This document shows, in pieces, positions 55,921-64,000 of a stretch of 64,000 bases of DNA (position 1 is its first letter; the number at the start of each line of letters is the position of its first letter). The notes beneath the pieces are model-generated. The model was not told the DNA's origin. It ran no database searches and saw only the letters and a list, made by a program, of their open reading frames with translations. A program made the position numbers and the translations under genes. Origin of the DNA: Cetobacterium sp. NK01 (GTDB lineage Bacteria > Fusobacteriota > Fusobacteriia > Fusobacteriales > Fusobacteriaceae); contig NZ_JANIBO010000001.1 of NCBI RefSeq assembly GCF_024506395.1, positions 310,001 to 374,000 on the forward strand. The letters are read 5' to 3'.

Positions 55921-57264
55921 TTGAAACAAATTCGCTCTCTTTGGAGAGAAAATAGAAGTGAAATTCTATCTATTTTTACTATTGCTTTACCTACTATTGT
56001 AGATATGTTTGTGCAAACACTACTTGGATTTTTTGATTTAATTATGGTTGGACGATTAGGTCCAGAAGCTATTGCTTCTGTCGGTTTAGGAACTGCTCCA
56101 ATTTTAACTGTTATTCCAATATTTTTCGCAATCAGTGTTGGAACTACAGCTATGGTCAGTCGTGCATTTGGAGCTAAAAATTATAATGAAGCTAAAGAGG
56201 GGATGAGTCAAAGTTTAATCTTAGGAGTTCCTGCAGCTTTCATCGTTACTTTTATCTTTATTATTTTCGGTAAAAATATCCTTGGAATTATTAGTAAAAA
56301 CCAACCTATAACAGATGCTTTAAATTATTTAAAAGTTGTTTCTTTAGGAATTCCTTTTTTGTGCTTTAACATTATTTTTTCATATGGATTTAGATCTATT
56401 AACAAAGCTAAAATTCCAATGATTAATAATACAATTAGTATTTTTTCAAATATATTACTTAATTATATCTTTATCTTTGTTTTAAATCTTGGAGTTTTTG
56501 GTGCTGGAGTAGCTACAACAATATCTAGAGGAATAGTTACTTTAATATTTTCATTCTTAATAATATATAAAAAAAATTATTGTATTGCATTAAGTAAAAA
56601 AGATTTTAAAATAAATAAAGAGATTTGTAGACGGCTTTTAAAAGTTGGATTACCCTCTGCTGGAGAACAAGGAATATTTAGAATTGGGATGCTTATTTTT
56701 GAAGCTATGGTTATAAACTTAGGAACACTTCAATACGCAGCACATAAAATAGCTTTAACTGCAGAGTCTTTCTCCTTCAATTTAGGACTTGGATTCTCTG
56801 TTGCTGGTACTGCTCTTGTTGGACAGCACTTAGGAGCAAAACAGTATCAAGAAGCGAAAAAAGCTGGCTATTTAAACATGTTTTTAGCTATGGGAGTTAT
56901 GACTGCATTTGGATTTATTTTTATGATTTTTCCAAAATTTGTAATTTCAATGTTTACAAAGGAACAATCTATAGTTCCTATGGCAAGTTCTGCCCTTAGA
57001 ATCGTATCTATCGCTCAGCCTATTTTAGCGGTTTCAATGGTTTTAAGTGGTGCTTTAAGAGGAGCTGGAGATACTAAATCTGTTCTTTGGATTACATCTA
57101 TTGGTGTATTTTTAGTTAGAATTCCACTTACATATCTATTCTTATATATATTTAACTTTGGTTTAAATGGTGCTTGGATGGTAATGATTGTAGATTTAAC
57201 ATATCGTGGGTTAGCGTGTTTGTATAGATTTAGACAAGGAAAATGGAGGTATATTGAAGTATAA
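55921..57264 (+). CDS. MATE-family multidrug/toxin efflux transporter
   Basis: 447 residues, twelve transmembrane segments in two MatE repeats: ALPTIVDMFVQTLLGFFDLI with MVGRLGPEAIASVGLG, and the second VGLPSAGEQGIFRIGMLIFE with LVGQHLGAKQYQEAKKAGYL. The start is TTG at 55921 with GGAGG 7 nt before it. It follows thiY by 50 nt without a terminator, so it may be read partly from the thiamin operon. Substrate unknown; family exports cationic drugs by Na+ or H+ exchange. Confidence 0.92.
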   Translation: MKQIRSLWRENRSEILSIFTIALPTIVDMFVQTLLGFFDLIMVGRLGPEAIASVGLGTAPILTVIPIFFAISVGTTAMVSRAFGAKNYNEAKEGMSQSLILGVPAAFIVTFIFIIFGKNILGIISKNQPITDALNYLKVVSLGIPFLCFNIIFSYGFRSINKAKIPMINNTISIFSNILLNYIFIFVLNLGVFGAGVATTISRGIVTLIFSFLIIYKKNYCIALSKKDFKINKEICRRLLKVGLPSAGEQGIFRIGMLIFEAMVINLGTLQYAAHKIALTAESFSFNLGLGFSVAGTALVGQHLGAKQYQEAKKAGYLNMFLAMGVMTAFGFIFMIFPKFVISMFTKEQSIVPMASSALRIVSIAQPILAVSMVLSGALRGAGDTKSVLWITSIGVFLVRIPLTYLFLYIFNFGLNGAWMVMIVDLTYRGLACLYRFRQGKWRYIEV

Positions 57265-57266
57265 TT

Positions 57267-57596
57267 ATGATAATACAAATTTTTGGAAAAAAGAGCTGTA
57301 ACGAAACTAAAAAAGTTCAACGATTTTTTAAAGAAAGAGGAATTAAAACTCAATTTATTGATTTACTTGAGAAAGCTCCCTCAAAAAAAGAGTTTGAAAA
57401 TTTCTTAAAATACTATGATTTAAATGACTTTTTAGATATTGAAGGAAAAGAGTATAAAAAAAGAAACCTAGAATATATGGTTTATGACACAATGGATTTG
57501 CTTCTAGAGAGTCCTATTCTTTTTAAAACTCCTATTATTAGATCAGATAAGGGTGTTATTTTAGGATATAATCCCGAAAAATTAAAAAATATATAA
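57267..57596 (+). CDS. ArsC/Spx-family thioredoxin-fold protein
   Basis: 109 residues. The N-terminal IQIFGKKSCNETKKVQRFFK has one active cysteine (C11) with no CxxC, like arsenate-reductase-related proteins, and the C-terminal FKTPIIRSDKGVILGYNPE contains the conserved cis-Pro/Arg region. Related to ArsC, YffB and Spx; it could be a detoxification enzyme or a regulator. Starts 2 nt after the MATE gene. Confidence 0.85.
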   Translation: MIIQIFGKKSCNETKKVQRFFKERGIKTQFIDLLEKAPSKKEFENFLKYYDLNDFLDIEGKEYKKRNLEYMVYDTMDLLLESPILFKTPIIRSDKGVILGYNPEKLKNI

Positions 57597-57597
57597 T

Positions 57598-57640
57598 AAA
57601 AAATCCTCATTAAAGAAACTATCTTCGATGAGGATTTTTT
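57598..57640. terminator. Bidirectional terminator
   Basis: AAAAAATCCTCAT/ATGAGGATTTTTT stem (57598-57610 with 57628-57640) with a 17 nt loop; A and T runs serve both directions, between the ArsC-like gene and the convergent WYL gene. Confidence 0.85.
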
Positions 57641-57641
57641 A

Positions 57642-58481
57642 TTACTCATATTTAATTAAGGCTTTTCTATACTTCTCTTTAAACCACTCTCTTAAATCTT
57701 GTGGTTCTAATATTTCAACTTCATCTAAAAAAAAACTAAAATATCTTTTTGCTTTTTCATGTGAACATTCTAATATATACTCATCTTTATCGATTTTTAT
57801 AACTTGTGGTCTATTTGTTTCTATTTCATTAAATATCTTTTTTCCACCTGTTGTTAATTTAATCTTAATATATTGTCCAAAAGATATAAAAGGATCAAAA
57901 TTATCTTTCATTTTATCTATAAACTCTTTATCTCTTAGCTTAAAAGATGTATTTTTTATATAAATTGATTTTATATATTTAATCTTATAGTTTTTCCATT
58001 TTCCTTCTCTCAAATTATAACAAAATAGATAATTCATAACCTCTAGCTTAGAACTTTCAATCAAATATGGTTCAACTTCAATATTTTTTTCATCTCGAAA
58101 AACTATCTTGATTGTTCTTTTCTCTTTTATTGAATAATTTATTCTTTCAACTATCTCTTTAAATAAAAAACATTCTCTCTTTTTCTTTCCTAAACTAGCA
58201 TATTCAATTAAAATTTCTCTAAAGAACTCTGATTCATTTTGAATATTATTTTCCTCTAAAAAATTATAATATCCTTCTAAGTTTTTTTTATTTAAATTAA
58301 ATTGAATAACTGAAGTTTCTCCTTTATAAGGATAAATAAATTTCTTCTCTTGGTTTTCCTTTATTTTTTCTGCATATATATAATTTAATAACGTATTTTT
58401 TTTTATAAAAAATTCCTCAATATCATTTTCTAAAATCTCAACTATTTTTCTAGGTAAAGTCACTCTTATTTTTTTTTCCAT
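57642..58481 (-). CDS. WYL-domain protein (putative transcriptional regulator)
   Basis: 279 residues. The WYL domain is in the middle: TIKIVFRDEKNIEVEPYLIE, LEVMNYLFCYNLREGKWKNY and IKYIKSIYIKNTSFKLRDKE. The C-terminal extension is a WCX-like part (KIKLTTGGKKIFNEI to SFFLDEVEILEPQDL). The N-terminus (about 1-100) has a short ribbon-like KKIRVTLPRKIVEILENDIE, similar to a ribbon-helix-helix or other DNA-binding start, rather than a clear winged HTH. WYL proteins sense ligands such as nucleotides; none is inferred here. Confidence 0.8.
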   Translation of the reverse strand: MEKKIRVTLPRKIVEILENDIEEFFIKKNTLLNYIYAEKIKENQEKKFIYPYKGETSVIQFNLNKKNLEGYYNFLEENNIQNESEFFREILIEYASLGKKKRECFLFKEIVERINYSIKEKRTIKIVFRDEKNIEVEPYLIESSKLEVMNYLFCYNLREGKWKNYKIKYIKSIYIKNTSFKLRDKEFIDKMKDNFDPFISFGQYIKIKLTTGGKKIFNEIETNRPQVIKIDKDEYILECSHEKAKRYFSFFLDEVEILEPQDLREWFKEKYRKALIKYE

Positions 58482-58522
58482 ATTTCACCCCAATGAAATC
58501 GTTATCTAGTGGCTATTATATC

Positions 58523-58538
58523 ATGAAAATAACTATTT
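58523..58538. promoter_or_regulatory. Possible RpiR operator in the WYL-rpiR intergenic region
   Basis: ATGAAAATAACTATTTT resembles the operator-like palindrome ATGAAAATTATTTTCAT upstream of the PTS gene. Only the left arm is exact, so autoregulation is possible but not shown. The rpiR -10 may be TATAAT around 58566; no good -35. Confidence 0.35.
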
Positions 58539-58594
58539 TTTTATAAATTTATTTATGATATAGTTATAATATAAATATTCTAGGAGGTTTTACT

Positions 58595-59389
58595 TTGGAT
58601 ATCGTATATGAAATAAAACAAAGGTATAACAGTTTTTCCCAAAAAGAAAAAGATATCGCTAATTATATACTCAAACATAAAGATAATATTGAAAATATAT
58701 CAATCACCAACCTTTCAAAAGCAACGGGAGCATCTACCTCTACAATAACTAGATTTTCTAAAAAAATTAATTGCGATAGTTTTGTTCAAATGAAAATTAA
58801 GTTAAATACAACTTTTAATAACCCTCTTCCTAAAGAAAATGATCTTTTCTCAGCTGTTCATAACTATTATACAGAGGTAATCGAAAAAACAAACCAATTA
58901 ATCAATAAAAAACTTATTTTAAAAGTTGTTGAAGAGATAAAAAAAGCTAAAAGAATTTACATATATGGGGTAGGAAGCTCTGGACTTACTGCACATGAAT
59001 TTATGCAAAGACTTTTAAGAATGGGATTTAACGTTTCTAGTATCACTGATTCTCATATGATGATTATAAATAGTGCTATTGTTTCAGCTGATGATCTTGT
59101 TATTGGAATATCTATTTCTGGTGAAACAAAAGAGATTGTGGATTCTTTAAGAGTTTCTCAAAAAAATGGTGCCCATACAATTGGAGTTACAAGTTTTCCT
59201 AATAGTTCCATAAAAAAATTTTCCAACGATTTAATTTTGATTTGTGCTTCAGATTTTATTCATAAAAGAGATTTTATTAACACTCAATTCTCAACTATGT
59301 ATCTTTTTGACCTAATCTCTACAATTCTTTTATCTAACAAGGATTTAAGAAAAAAAATGCAATTAACAATTGAAGCAATTTTAAAATAA
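58595..59389 (+). CDS. MurR/RpiR-family transcriptional regulator
   Basis: 264 residues from TTG 58595, which has AGGAGG at 58582-58587, 7 nt before it. N-terminal HTH_6 (about 1-75: NISITNLSKATGASTSTITR) and a C-terminal SIS sugar-phosphate-binding domain (about 100-240: IYIYGVGSSGLTAHEFMQRL, VSADDLVIGISISGETKEI). This family senses phosphosugars such as ManNAc-6-P, MurNAc-6-P or GlcN-6-P. It is followed by a PTS and nanE, which indicates an amino-sugar regulon and ManNAc-6-P or GlcNAc-6-P as the ligand. Confidence 0.92.
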   Translation: MDIVYEIKQRYNSFSQKEKDIANYILKHKDNIENISITNLSKATGASTSTITRFSKKINCDSFVQMKIKLNTTFNNPLPKENDLFSAVHNYYTEVIEKTNQLINKKLILKVVEEIKKAKRIYIYGVGSSGLTAHEFMQRLLRMGFNVSSITDSHMMIINSAIVSADDLVIGISISGETKEIVDSLRVSQKNGAHTIGVTSFPNSSIKKFSNDLILICASDFIHKRDFINTQFSTMYLFDLISTILLSNKDLRKKMQLTIEAILK

Positions 59390-59412
59390 ACAGCTTAAAA
59401 GCTGTTTTTTTG
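59388..59412 (+). terminator. Terminator after rpiR
   Basis: AAACAGCTT/AAGCTGTTT (59388-59396 with 59399-59407) and a T run (TTTTTTTG). Confidence 0.85.
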
Positions 59413-59446
59413 TTGTAATTTTAATATTTATGTGATATATTCATAC

Positions 59447-59500
59447 TATAATTAATGAAAATTATTTTCATATATGTATATTTATATGAAAATAATTTAT
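59447..59500 (+). promoter_or_regulatory. PTS-nanE promoter region with tandem operator-like sites
   Basis: A TATAAT (59447-59452) is followed immediately by a perfect 7-3-7 palindrome ATGAAAATTATTTTCAT (59455-59471). A second partial copy ATGAAAATAATTTAT lies at 59486-59500, centre-to-centre 31 bp away, close to three helical turns. They fit a repressor or activator of the RpiR type. A CRP/FNR-like half-site TGTGA occurs at 59431-59435, just upstream of the -10; this is weak. Confidence 0.5.
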
Positions 59501-59516
59501 GCAACAGGAGGTTACT

Positions 59517-61010
59517 ATGTTTAAAAATTTACAAAAAATTGGTAAATCATTCATGCTTCCAATAGCTATTTTACCAGCTGCTGGATTGCTTTTAGGAATT
59601 GGAGGAGCTCTTTCAAACGCAAACACTGTCAATGCTTATCCTTTCTTAAATATACCAATTCTACAAGGTATTTTACAAGTTATGTCTGCTTCTGGAGAAG
59701 TTATTTTTGCTAATCTAGCTCTTATTATGTGTATTGGACTTGCTATTGGATTAGCTAAAAAAGATAAAGGAACAGCTGGTTTAGCTGGTGCTGTAGCTTT
59801 TTTAGTTATGAATGCTTCTATTAAAGGATTAATTACAGCATTTAAACCTGAAGTAGGGTCTATCGACACAGGTGTTGTTGGAGCTATTGTTATAGGTTCT
59901 TTAGTAGCTTACCTACATAATAAATATAGCAATATTAAACTGCCTGCTGTTCTTGGTTTCTTTGGTGGATCAAGATTTGTTCCTATTGTTTCTTCTTTTG
60001 CAGCAATTGGAATCGGTATAATATTTTTCTTAACATGGCCAACATTCCAAGGATGGCTAACATCTGCTGGAAAGTCGATTGCTAGTTTAGGAATTTTTGG
60101 AACTTTCCTTTATGGTTTTCTTTTAAGACTAAGTGGAGCTGTTGGACTACATCACATGATTTATCCTTTATTCTGGTATACTGAGCTTGGTGGAACTGCT
60201 CAAGTTGCTGGAAAAACTATTGTTGGAGCTCAGAATATTTTCTTTGCTCAATTAGCTGATCCTAATCATACTGGTCTATTTACTGAGGGAACTAGATTTT
60301 TTGCTGGACGTTTTGCTACTATGATGTTTGGTCTTCCAGCTGCTTGTTTAGCTATGTACCATTGTACACCTCTAAATAAAAGAAAACTTGTTGGTGGATT
60401 ATTTTTAGGAGCTGCAATTACATCTTTTATCACAGGAATTACAGAACCTATCGAATTTATGTTTTTATTTGTTGCTCCTTGGTTATATGGAGTTCATGCA
60501 TTCTTTGATGGTTTATCTTTTCTTGTAGCTGATTTATTAAATATATCTATTGGAAATACATTCTCTGGAGGTTTAATAGACTTTACTCTTTTTGGTGTTC
60601 TACAAGGAAATGAAGCGACTAATTGGATGTATGTTTTAATAATTGGAGCGATTTGGTTTGCTCTGTATTATTTTTCTTTTGTATTCTTAATTAAGCGTTT
60701 CAACATTGCAACTCCTGGTAGAGAGGGAGATGATGAAGAGATTAAAATAGTAACTAAAGATTCTCTTTTTGAAACATCTAAAGAAGTTTTAGCTGCTCTT
60801 GGTGGAAAAGAAAATATTGATGATGTTGATGCTTGTATAACAAGACTTAGAGTATCTGTTAAAGATGTATCTAAAGTTGACAAAGCTAAATTAAAAAGTC
60901 TTGGTGCAACTGGAGTTTTAGAAGTACAAGGTGGGATTCAAGCTATTTTTGGAGCTATGGCTGATCCTATTAAACAAAAAATAAATGAGATTATAGAAAA
61001 TAACAACTAG
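59517..61010 (+). CDS. PTS transporter IICB, glucose/GlcNAc superfamily
   Basis: 497 residues from ATG 59517 (AGGAGG 5-6 nt before; an in-frame ATG at 59499 precedes the SD). EIIC about 1-400 (FMLPIAILPAAGLLLGIGGA, RLSGAVGLHHMIYPLFWYTE, FITGITEPIEFMFLFVAPWL) and EIIB with cysteine C440 ([13 protein letters not shown]). No EIIA. Followed 9 nt later by nanE and preceded by an RpiR gene, which points to ManNAc (or another amino sugar) rather than glucose. Confidence 0.9.
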   Translation: MFKNLQKIGKSFMLPIAILPAAGLLLGIGGALSNANTVNAYPFLNIPILQGILQVMSASGEVIFANLALIMCIGLAIGLAKKDKGTAGLAGAVAFLVMNASIKGLITAFKPEVGSIDTGVVGAIVIGSLVAYLHNKYSNIKLPAVLGFFGGSRFVPIVSSFAAIGIGIIFFLTWPTFQGWLTSAGKSIASLGIFGTFLYGFLLRLSGAVGLHHMIYPLFWYTELGGTAQVAGKTIVGAQNIFFAQLADPNHTGLFTEGTRFFAGRFATMMFGLPAACLAMYHCTPLNKRKLVGGLFLGAAITSFITGITEPIEFMFLFVAPWLYGVHAFFDGLSFLVADLLNISIGNTFSGGLIDFTLFGVLQGNEATNWMYVLIIGAIWFALYYFSFVFLIKRFNIATPGREGDDEEIKIVTKDSLFETSKEVLAALGGKENIDDVDACITRLRVSVKDVSKVDKAKLKSLGATGVLEVQGGIQAIFGAMADPIKQKINEIIENNN

Positions 61011-61019
61011 GAGGATTTT

Positions 61020-61667
61020 ATGAAAAGAGGTCTTATTGTATCATGTCAAGCACTAGAAAACGAACCTTTACACAGTTCATTTATAATGGGCAGAATGGCT
61101 GTTGCTGCTCAAATAGGAGGAGCTGTTGGAATTAGAGCAAATGGAGTAGAAGATATTCTTGAAATAAAAAAAGTAGTTGATTTACCAATCATTGGTATCA
61201 TAAAAAAAGATTATGAGAATATGGTTTCTTATATTACTCCCACTGAAAAAGAGTTAGAAGCACTTATTGCTACTGATATTGATGTCATTGCTCTTGATGC
61301 TACTATAAATGCTGATTTAAATCTTTTAAAGTCTTTAAAAGTTAAATATCCTAACCAAAAATTTATGGCTGATATATCTACTACTGAAGAGGGAGTTCGT
61401 GCAGAAAAATTAGGTTTTGATTATATTGGAACAACTTTAGTTGGATACACTGAACAGTCTAAAGGCTTAAATAACTTTGATGTTCTTAAAGAGTTAATAT
61501 CAAAATGTAAAACTCCTATAATTGCTGAAGGAAATTTTGACACTCCAGAGAAATCAAAATTAGCAATGGAATTAGGATCTTATGCTGTTGTTGTTGGTGG
61601 TGCTATCACTAGACCTCAACTTATTACTAAAAAATTTGCTGATGAAGTAAATAAAGTTAAATTTTAA
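61020..61667 (+). CDS. nanE: N-acetylmannosamine-6-phosphate 2-epimerase
   Basis: 215 residues, TIM barrel. Converts ManNAc-6-P to GlcNAc-6-P. Visible: [72 protein letters not shown], and [20 protein letters not shown] with [10 protein letters not shown]. The catalytic Lys lies in the IGIIKKDY segment. With the upstream PTS it would bring ManNAc into the GlcNAc-6-P pool; nagA/nagB are not in the window. Confidence 0.95.
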   Translation: MKRGLIVSCQALENEPLHSSFIMGRMAVAAQIGGAVGIRANGVEDILEIKKVVDLPIIGIIKKDYENMVSYITPTEKELEALIATDIDVIALDATINADLNLLKSLKVKYPNQKFMADISTTEEGVRAEKLGFDYIGTTLVGYTEQSKGLNNFDVLKELISKCKTPIIAEGNFDTPEKSKLAMELGSYAVVVGGAITRPQLITKKFADEVNKVKF

Positions 61668-61668
61668 T

Positions 61669-61700
61669 AAAAAAGATAGAGTTTATTCTCTATCTTTTTT
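61669..61700. terminator. Bidirectional terminator nanE / aminotransferase
   Basis: AAAAAAGATAGAG/CTCTATCTTTTTT stem (GATAGAG 61675-61681 with CTCTATC 61688-61694), 6 nt loop, with A and T runs serving both strands. Confidence 0.85.
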
Positions 61701-62843
61701 ATTTACAAAATTAATAAATCTATCTATTGCTTCATTTAAAATTTCTTCATCTTTTACTAAAGAAATTCTTATATAATTATCCATTCCAAAGGCTATTCCA
61801 GGAACAACTGCAACTCTTTCCTCTTCTAAAAGACTCTTAGCAAAATCTAAAGAGTTTAATTTTGTAATTCCATCTAAGGATACAAAAATATAGATTGCTC
61901 CTTTTGGTTTTATAACAGATATTTGTTTTTCTTTTAACTTTTTATATACACTTTCAGCTCTTTTCTTATAAATTTCAACTTGTGAAGATATATCTTTACA
62001 CTCTTTTAAAGCTATTAGTGCTCCTTTTTGAGAAATTATACTCGCTGATGTTACTGCATATTGATGTACCTTTACCAAATACTCTCTCATTTTTTTACTT
62101 GCTATTATATATCCTATTCTCCAACCAGTTAAAGAATGTGATTTTGAAAAACCATTAATTAAAATAACATTTTCTCTATATCCATCTTGTAAAAAGCTAT
62201 TATGTTCACCCTCAAATATAATTTCACTATAAACCTCATCGCTTATTATATACAAATGATTCTCTTTAACAAATTTTAATATCTCATCTCTATTTTTTCT
62301 AGATATAGTTATACCTGATGGATTTGATGGATAATTTAAAATGATAGCTTTCGTCTGAGGAGTCACATATTTTTTTAAAACATCAACAGTCAATTCAAAA
62401 TTGTCACTTGATGTATCCATTTTTATTAACTTAGCTCCAGCTAATGTTATTAATGGCTCATACCCTGGATAAACAGGTAAAGGAGTTAAAACCTCATCTC
62501 CTGGCATAATTATAGTCTTTATTGCTGTTGATAATCCTTCTGTACTACCAACAGTTATAATTATTTCATCTGGCTCTATATTTAAACTATATCTTTCTTT
62601 ATAATATCTTCCAATCTCTTCTCTTAACTCAACCATACCACCTAACTGTGGATAACCTAATTTAGCATCTTTCATGTACCCAATAGTTTCATCTATTATT
62701 ATTTTAGGTTGTGGTAAATCTGGTTCTCCTATTGTTAGATTAATCAGTGGCTTTTCACCCCCTTCATATTCCCTACAAGCTTCTGCTATCTTTCTTATAA
62801 CAGATATCTCAATTTTATCTAAATTTGGATTTACTTTTAGCAT
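61683..62843 (-). CDS. Class I/II pyridoxal-phosphate aminotransferase (AspB/PatA-like)
   Basis: 386 residues, fold type I. Family segments: PLINLTIGEPDLPQPKIIID, YPQLGGMVELREEIGRYY, LNYPSNPSGITISRKNRDEI, IISDEVYSEIIFEGE, the PLP lysine in INGFSKSHSLTGWRIGYI and VAVVPGIAFG. The neighbourhood (asd, aspartokinase) suggests a role in aspartate-family or lysine/methionine synthesis. Whether it prefers aspartate or an N-acyl-diaminopimelate precursor (PatA/DapX-like) cannot be decided from sequence. Confidence 0.92.
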   Translation of the reverse strand: MLKVNPNLDKIEISVIRKIAEACREYEGGEKPLINLTIGEPDLPQPKIIIDETIGYMKDAKLGYPQLGGMVELREEIGRYYKERYSLNIEPDEIIITVGSTEGLSTAIKTIIMPGDEVLTPLPVYPGYEPLITLAGAKLIKMDTSSDNFELTVDVLKKYVTPQTKAIILNYPSNPSGITISRKNRDEILKFVKENHLYIISDEVYSEIIFEGEHNSFLQDGYRENVILINGFSKSHSLTGWRIGYIIASKKMREYLVKVHQYAVTSASIISQKGALIALKECKDISSQVEIYKKRAESVYKKLKEKQISVIKPKGAIYIFVSLDGITKLNSLDFAKSLLEEERVAVVPGIAFGMDNYIRISLVKDEEILNEAIDRFINFVNKKDRE

Positions 62844-62857
62844 ATTTTCTCCTCTAG

Positions 62858-63841
62858 TTATTTTTTCATTAAAATTTCTGCAATTTGCACTGCATTTGTT
62901 GCTGCTCCTTTTCTAATATTATCAGCTACAACCCATAAATTTAATCCTTTTTCTATGCTAAAATCTTTTCTTAAACGCCCCACATAAACTTCATCCGTTC
63001 CATTAGCTTGAGTAGCTAATGGGTATCTATTATTTTTCACATCATCTTCAAGCACAATGCCTTTTGTTTCTCTAAATTTTGCTTTTAGTTCTTCTAAGTT
63101 CGCTTCTCTTTCTAACTCAACATTTATTGATATAGAATGTCCATTTAAAACTGGTACTCTAACACATGTTGCAGTTATTGGAAGATTTTTTTTATTTAAA
63201 ATTTTACGAGTTTCATTTATCATTTTTTCTTCCTCTTTAGTATATCCATTCTCTAAAAAAGAATCTATATGTGGTAAACAATTATTAACTATTGGATGAG
63301 GATATGTTTTTGGTTCTTCTCCTTTTAATCCTCTTTGTAAATCCTCTATTCCTTTTATTCCACTTCCCGATACAGCTTGGTATGTTGAATACACAACTCT
63401 TTTTATACCATATAGCTCATCTATTATTTTTAATGGAACAACTGATTGAATCGTTGAACAATTTGGGTTAGCTATTATACCATTATTTTTAAATATATCC
63501 TCTGGATTTACTTCTGGTACTACTAGTGGAACATTTTCGTCCATTCTCCAAGCACTACTATTATCAACTACTATTACACCTTTTTCACTTGCAATTGGAG
63601 CAAATTTCTTACTAATATCTCCTCCTGCTGAAAATAGTGCTATATCTATCTCTCTATCAAAACTATTTTCTGTAAGCTCCTCTATCACTAAAGTTTTCCC
63701 TTTAAAAATAACCTCTTTTCCAGCTGAACGAGCCGAAGCAAAAAGATATAAATTTTTTATTGGCAAATCTCTCTCCTCTAGAACTTTTAAAAAAGTTCCA
63801 CCTACCAATCCGCTTGCTCCTACTATTGCTATATTATACAT
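62858..63841 (-). CDS. asd: Aspartate-semialdehyde dehydrogenase
   Basis: Reduces aspartyl phosphate to aspartate semialdehyde. 327 residues. NADP motif IAIVGASGLVGGTFLKVLEE at the N-terminus, nucleophile cysteine in ANPNCSTIQ, substrate loop YSTYQAVSGSGIKGIEDL and the C-terminal catalytic histidine in PVLNGHSISINVELE. Between the aspartokinase and the aminotransferase genes. Confidence 0.97.
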   Translation of the reverse strand: MYNIAIVGASGLVGGTFLKVLEERDLPIKNLYLFASARSAGKEVIFKGKTLVIEELTENSFDREIDIALFSAGGDISKKFAPIASEKGVIVVDNSSAWRMDENVPLVVPEVNPEDIFKNNGIIANPNCSTIQSVVPLKIIDELYGIKRVVYSTYQAVSGSGIKGIEDLQRGLKGEEPKTYPHPIVNNCLPHIDSFLENGYTKEEEKMINETRKILNKKNLPITATCVRVPVLNGHSISINVELEREANLEELKAKFRETKGIVLEDDVKNNRYPLATQANGTDEVYVGRLRKDFSIEKGLNLWVVADNIRKGAATNAVQIAEILMKK

Positions 63842-63854
63842 TTTAGTCCCTCCA

Positions 63855-64000
63855 TTATATTGAAAATACTTCTGCTAATTTTTCTACTACTTTTATTGTA
63901 TCAGATTCTTTTATAATTAACGAGATTGAAATTTCTGATGTAGTACATTGATAAAATGATGAATCAATCTCTGCTAATACTTCAAAAACTTTTGCTGCTA
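63855..64000 (-). CDS. lysC: Aspartokinase, C-terminal fragment (truncated by window edge)
   Basis: Only the last 48 codons are in the window. The peptide AAKVFEVLAEIDSSFYQCTT followed by SEISISLIIKESD and VVEKLAEVFSI matches the ACT domain that ends monofunctional aspartokinases, the regulatory part that binds lysine or threonine. It is 13 nt upstream of asd, the usual lysC-asd order. The catalytic domain is outside the window. Confidence 0.85.
   Translation of the reverse strand, partial: AAKVFEVLAEIDSSFYQCTTSEISISLIIKESDTIKVVEKLAEVFSI

Noticed and set aside
59431-59445. CRP/FNR site upstream of the PTS gene
   Set aside because: Only one half (TGTGA) matches; the second half reads TTCATA rather than TCACA, so it is kept only as a remark in the promoter entry.
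1-64000. CRISPR array, prophage or defence island
   Set aside because: No regularly spaced direct repeats, phage structural genes or cas genes were seen; the only methyltransferase has no restriction partner nearby.

Overview
This 64 kb window is a low-GC, gene-dense chromosome segment. The combination of a diderm envelope programme (lpxC, fabZ, lpxA, lpxI, lpxB, lpxK, msbA) with genes better known from Firmicutes (whiA, scpA/smc, a YlmH-like S4 protein, a TPP riboswitch of transcription-terminating type) and very AT-rich codon use fits the Fusobacteriota, probably the Fusobacteriaceae (Fusobacterium or Cetobacterium). That assignment is inference from content; no rRNA or tRNA gene was seen in the window.

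Layout. Positions 1 to 28.7 kb are entirely minus strand. Reading in the direction of transcription: pssA (terminator); pcrA-lpxC-fabZ-lpxA-lpxI-lpxB-msbA-rph-rdgB (terminator); smc-lpxK-unknown-ptsN-like-nadD (weak terminator); uppS-cdsA (terminator); dxr-tmk-rseP-tetR; an AAA+ regulator with a damaged receiver followed by a SurA/PpiD-type foldase (terminator); and dnaG-rpoD (terminator) followed by a truncated second sigma-70-like gene. A large part of this block builds the envelope: lipid A, undecaprenyl phosphate, isoprenoid precursors, CDP-diacylglycerol, and outer-membrane protein folding.

From 28.7 to 43 kb short plus and minus operons alternate and are separated by bidirectional terminators: ylmH-like plus a molybdopterin-binding protein (+); psd to an aldose epimerase-like gene (-); mgsA (+); pncB (-); dtd, an FMN oxidoreductase and tpx (+); DUF368 protein and a transposase-derived HTH protein (-). 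With cdsA and pssA, psd completes the route to phosphatidylethanolamine.

From 43.8 to 64 kb: a GlcNAc-type PTS gene (+); polA-whiA-ribF-scpA-DNA methyltransferase (-); ssb (+); a TPP-riboswitch-controlled thiamin-precursor salvage operon tenA-thiZ-thiX-thiY (+); a MATE transporter and an ArsC/Spx-like protein (+); a WYL protein (-); an RpiR regulator, a PTS IICB and nanE (+), which look like an amino-sugar (probably ManNAc) uptake unit; and an aminotransferase, asd and truncated aspartokinase (-).

There is no CRISPR array, intact IS, prophage or obvious defence island. The least conventional items are the 351-residue Mu/TnsB-like protein with an apparently dead catalytic core beside the PTS gene, the AAA+ regulator carrying GAFLGA instead of GAFTGA with a degenerate receiver, the second sigma-70-like gene after rpoD, a solitary TaqI-like DNA methyltransferase in the scpA operon, and two divergent intergenic regions in which perfect inverted repeats overlap opposing promoters.
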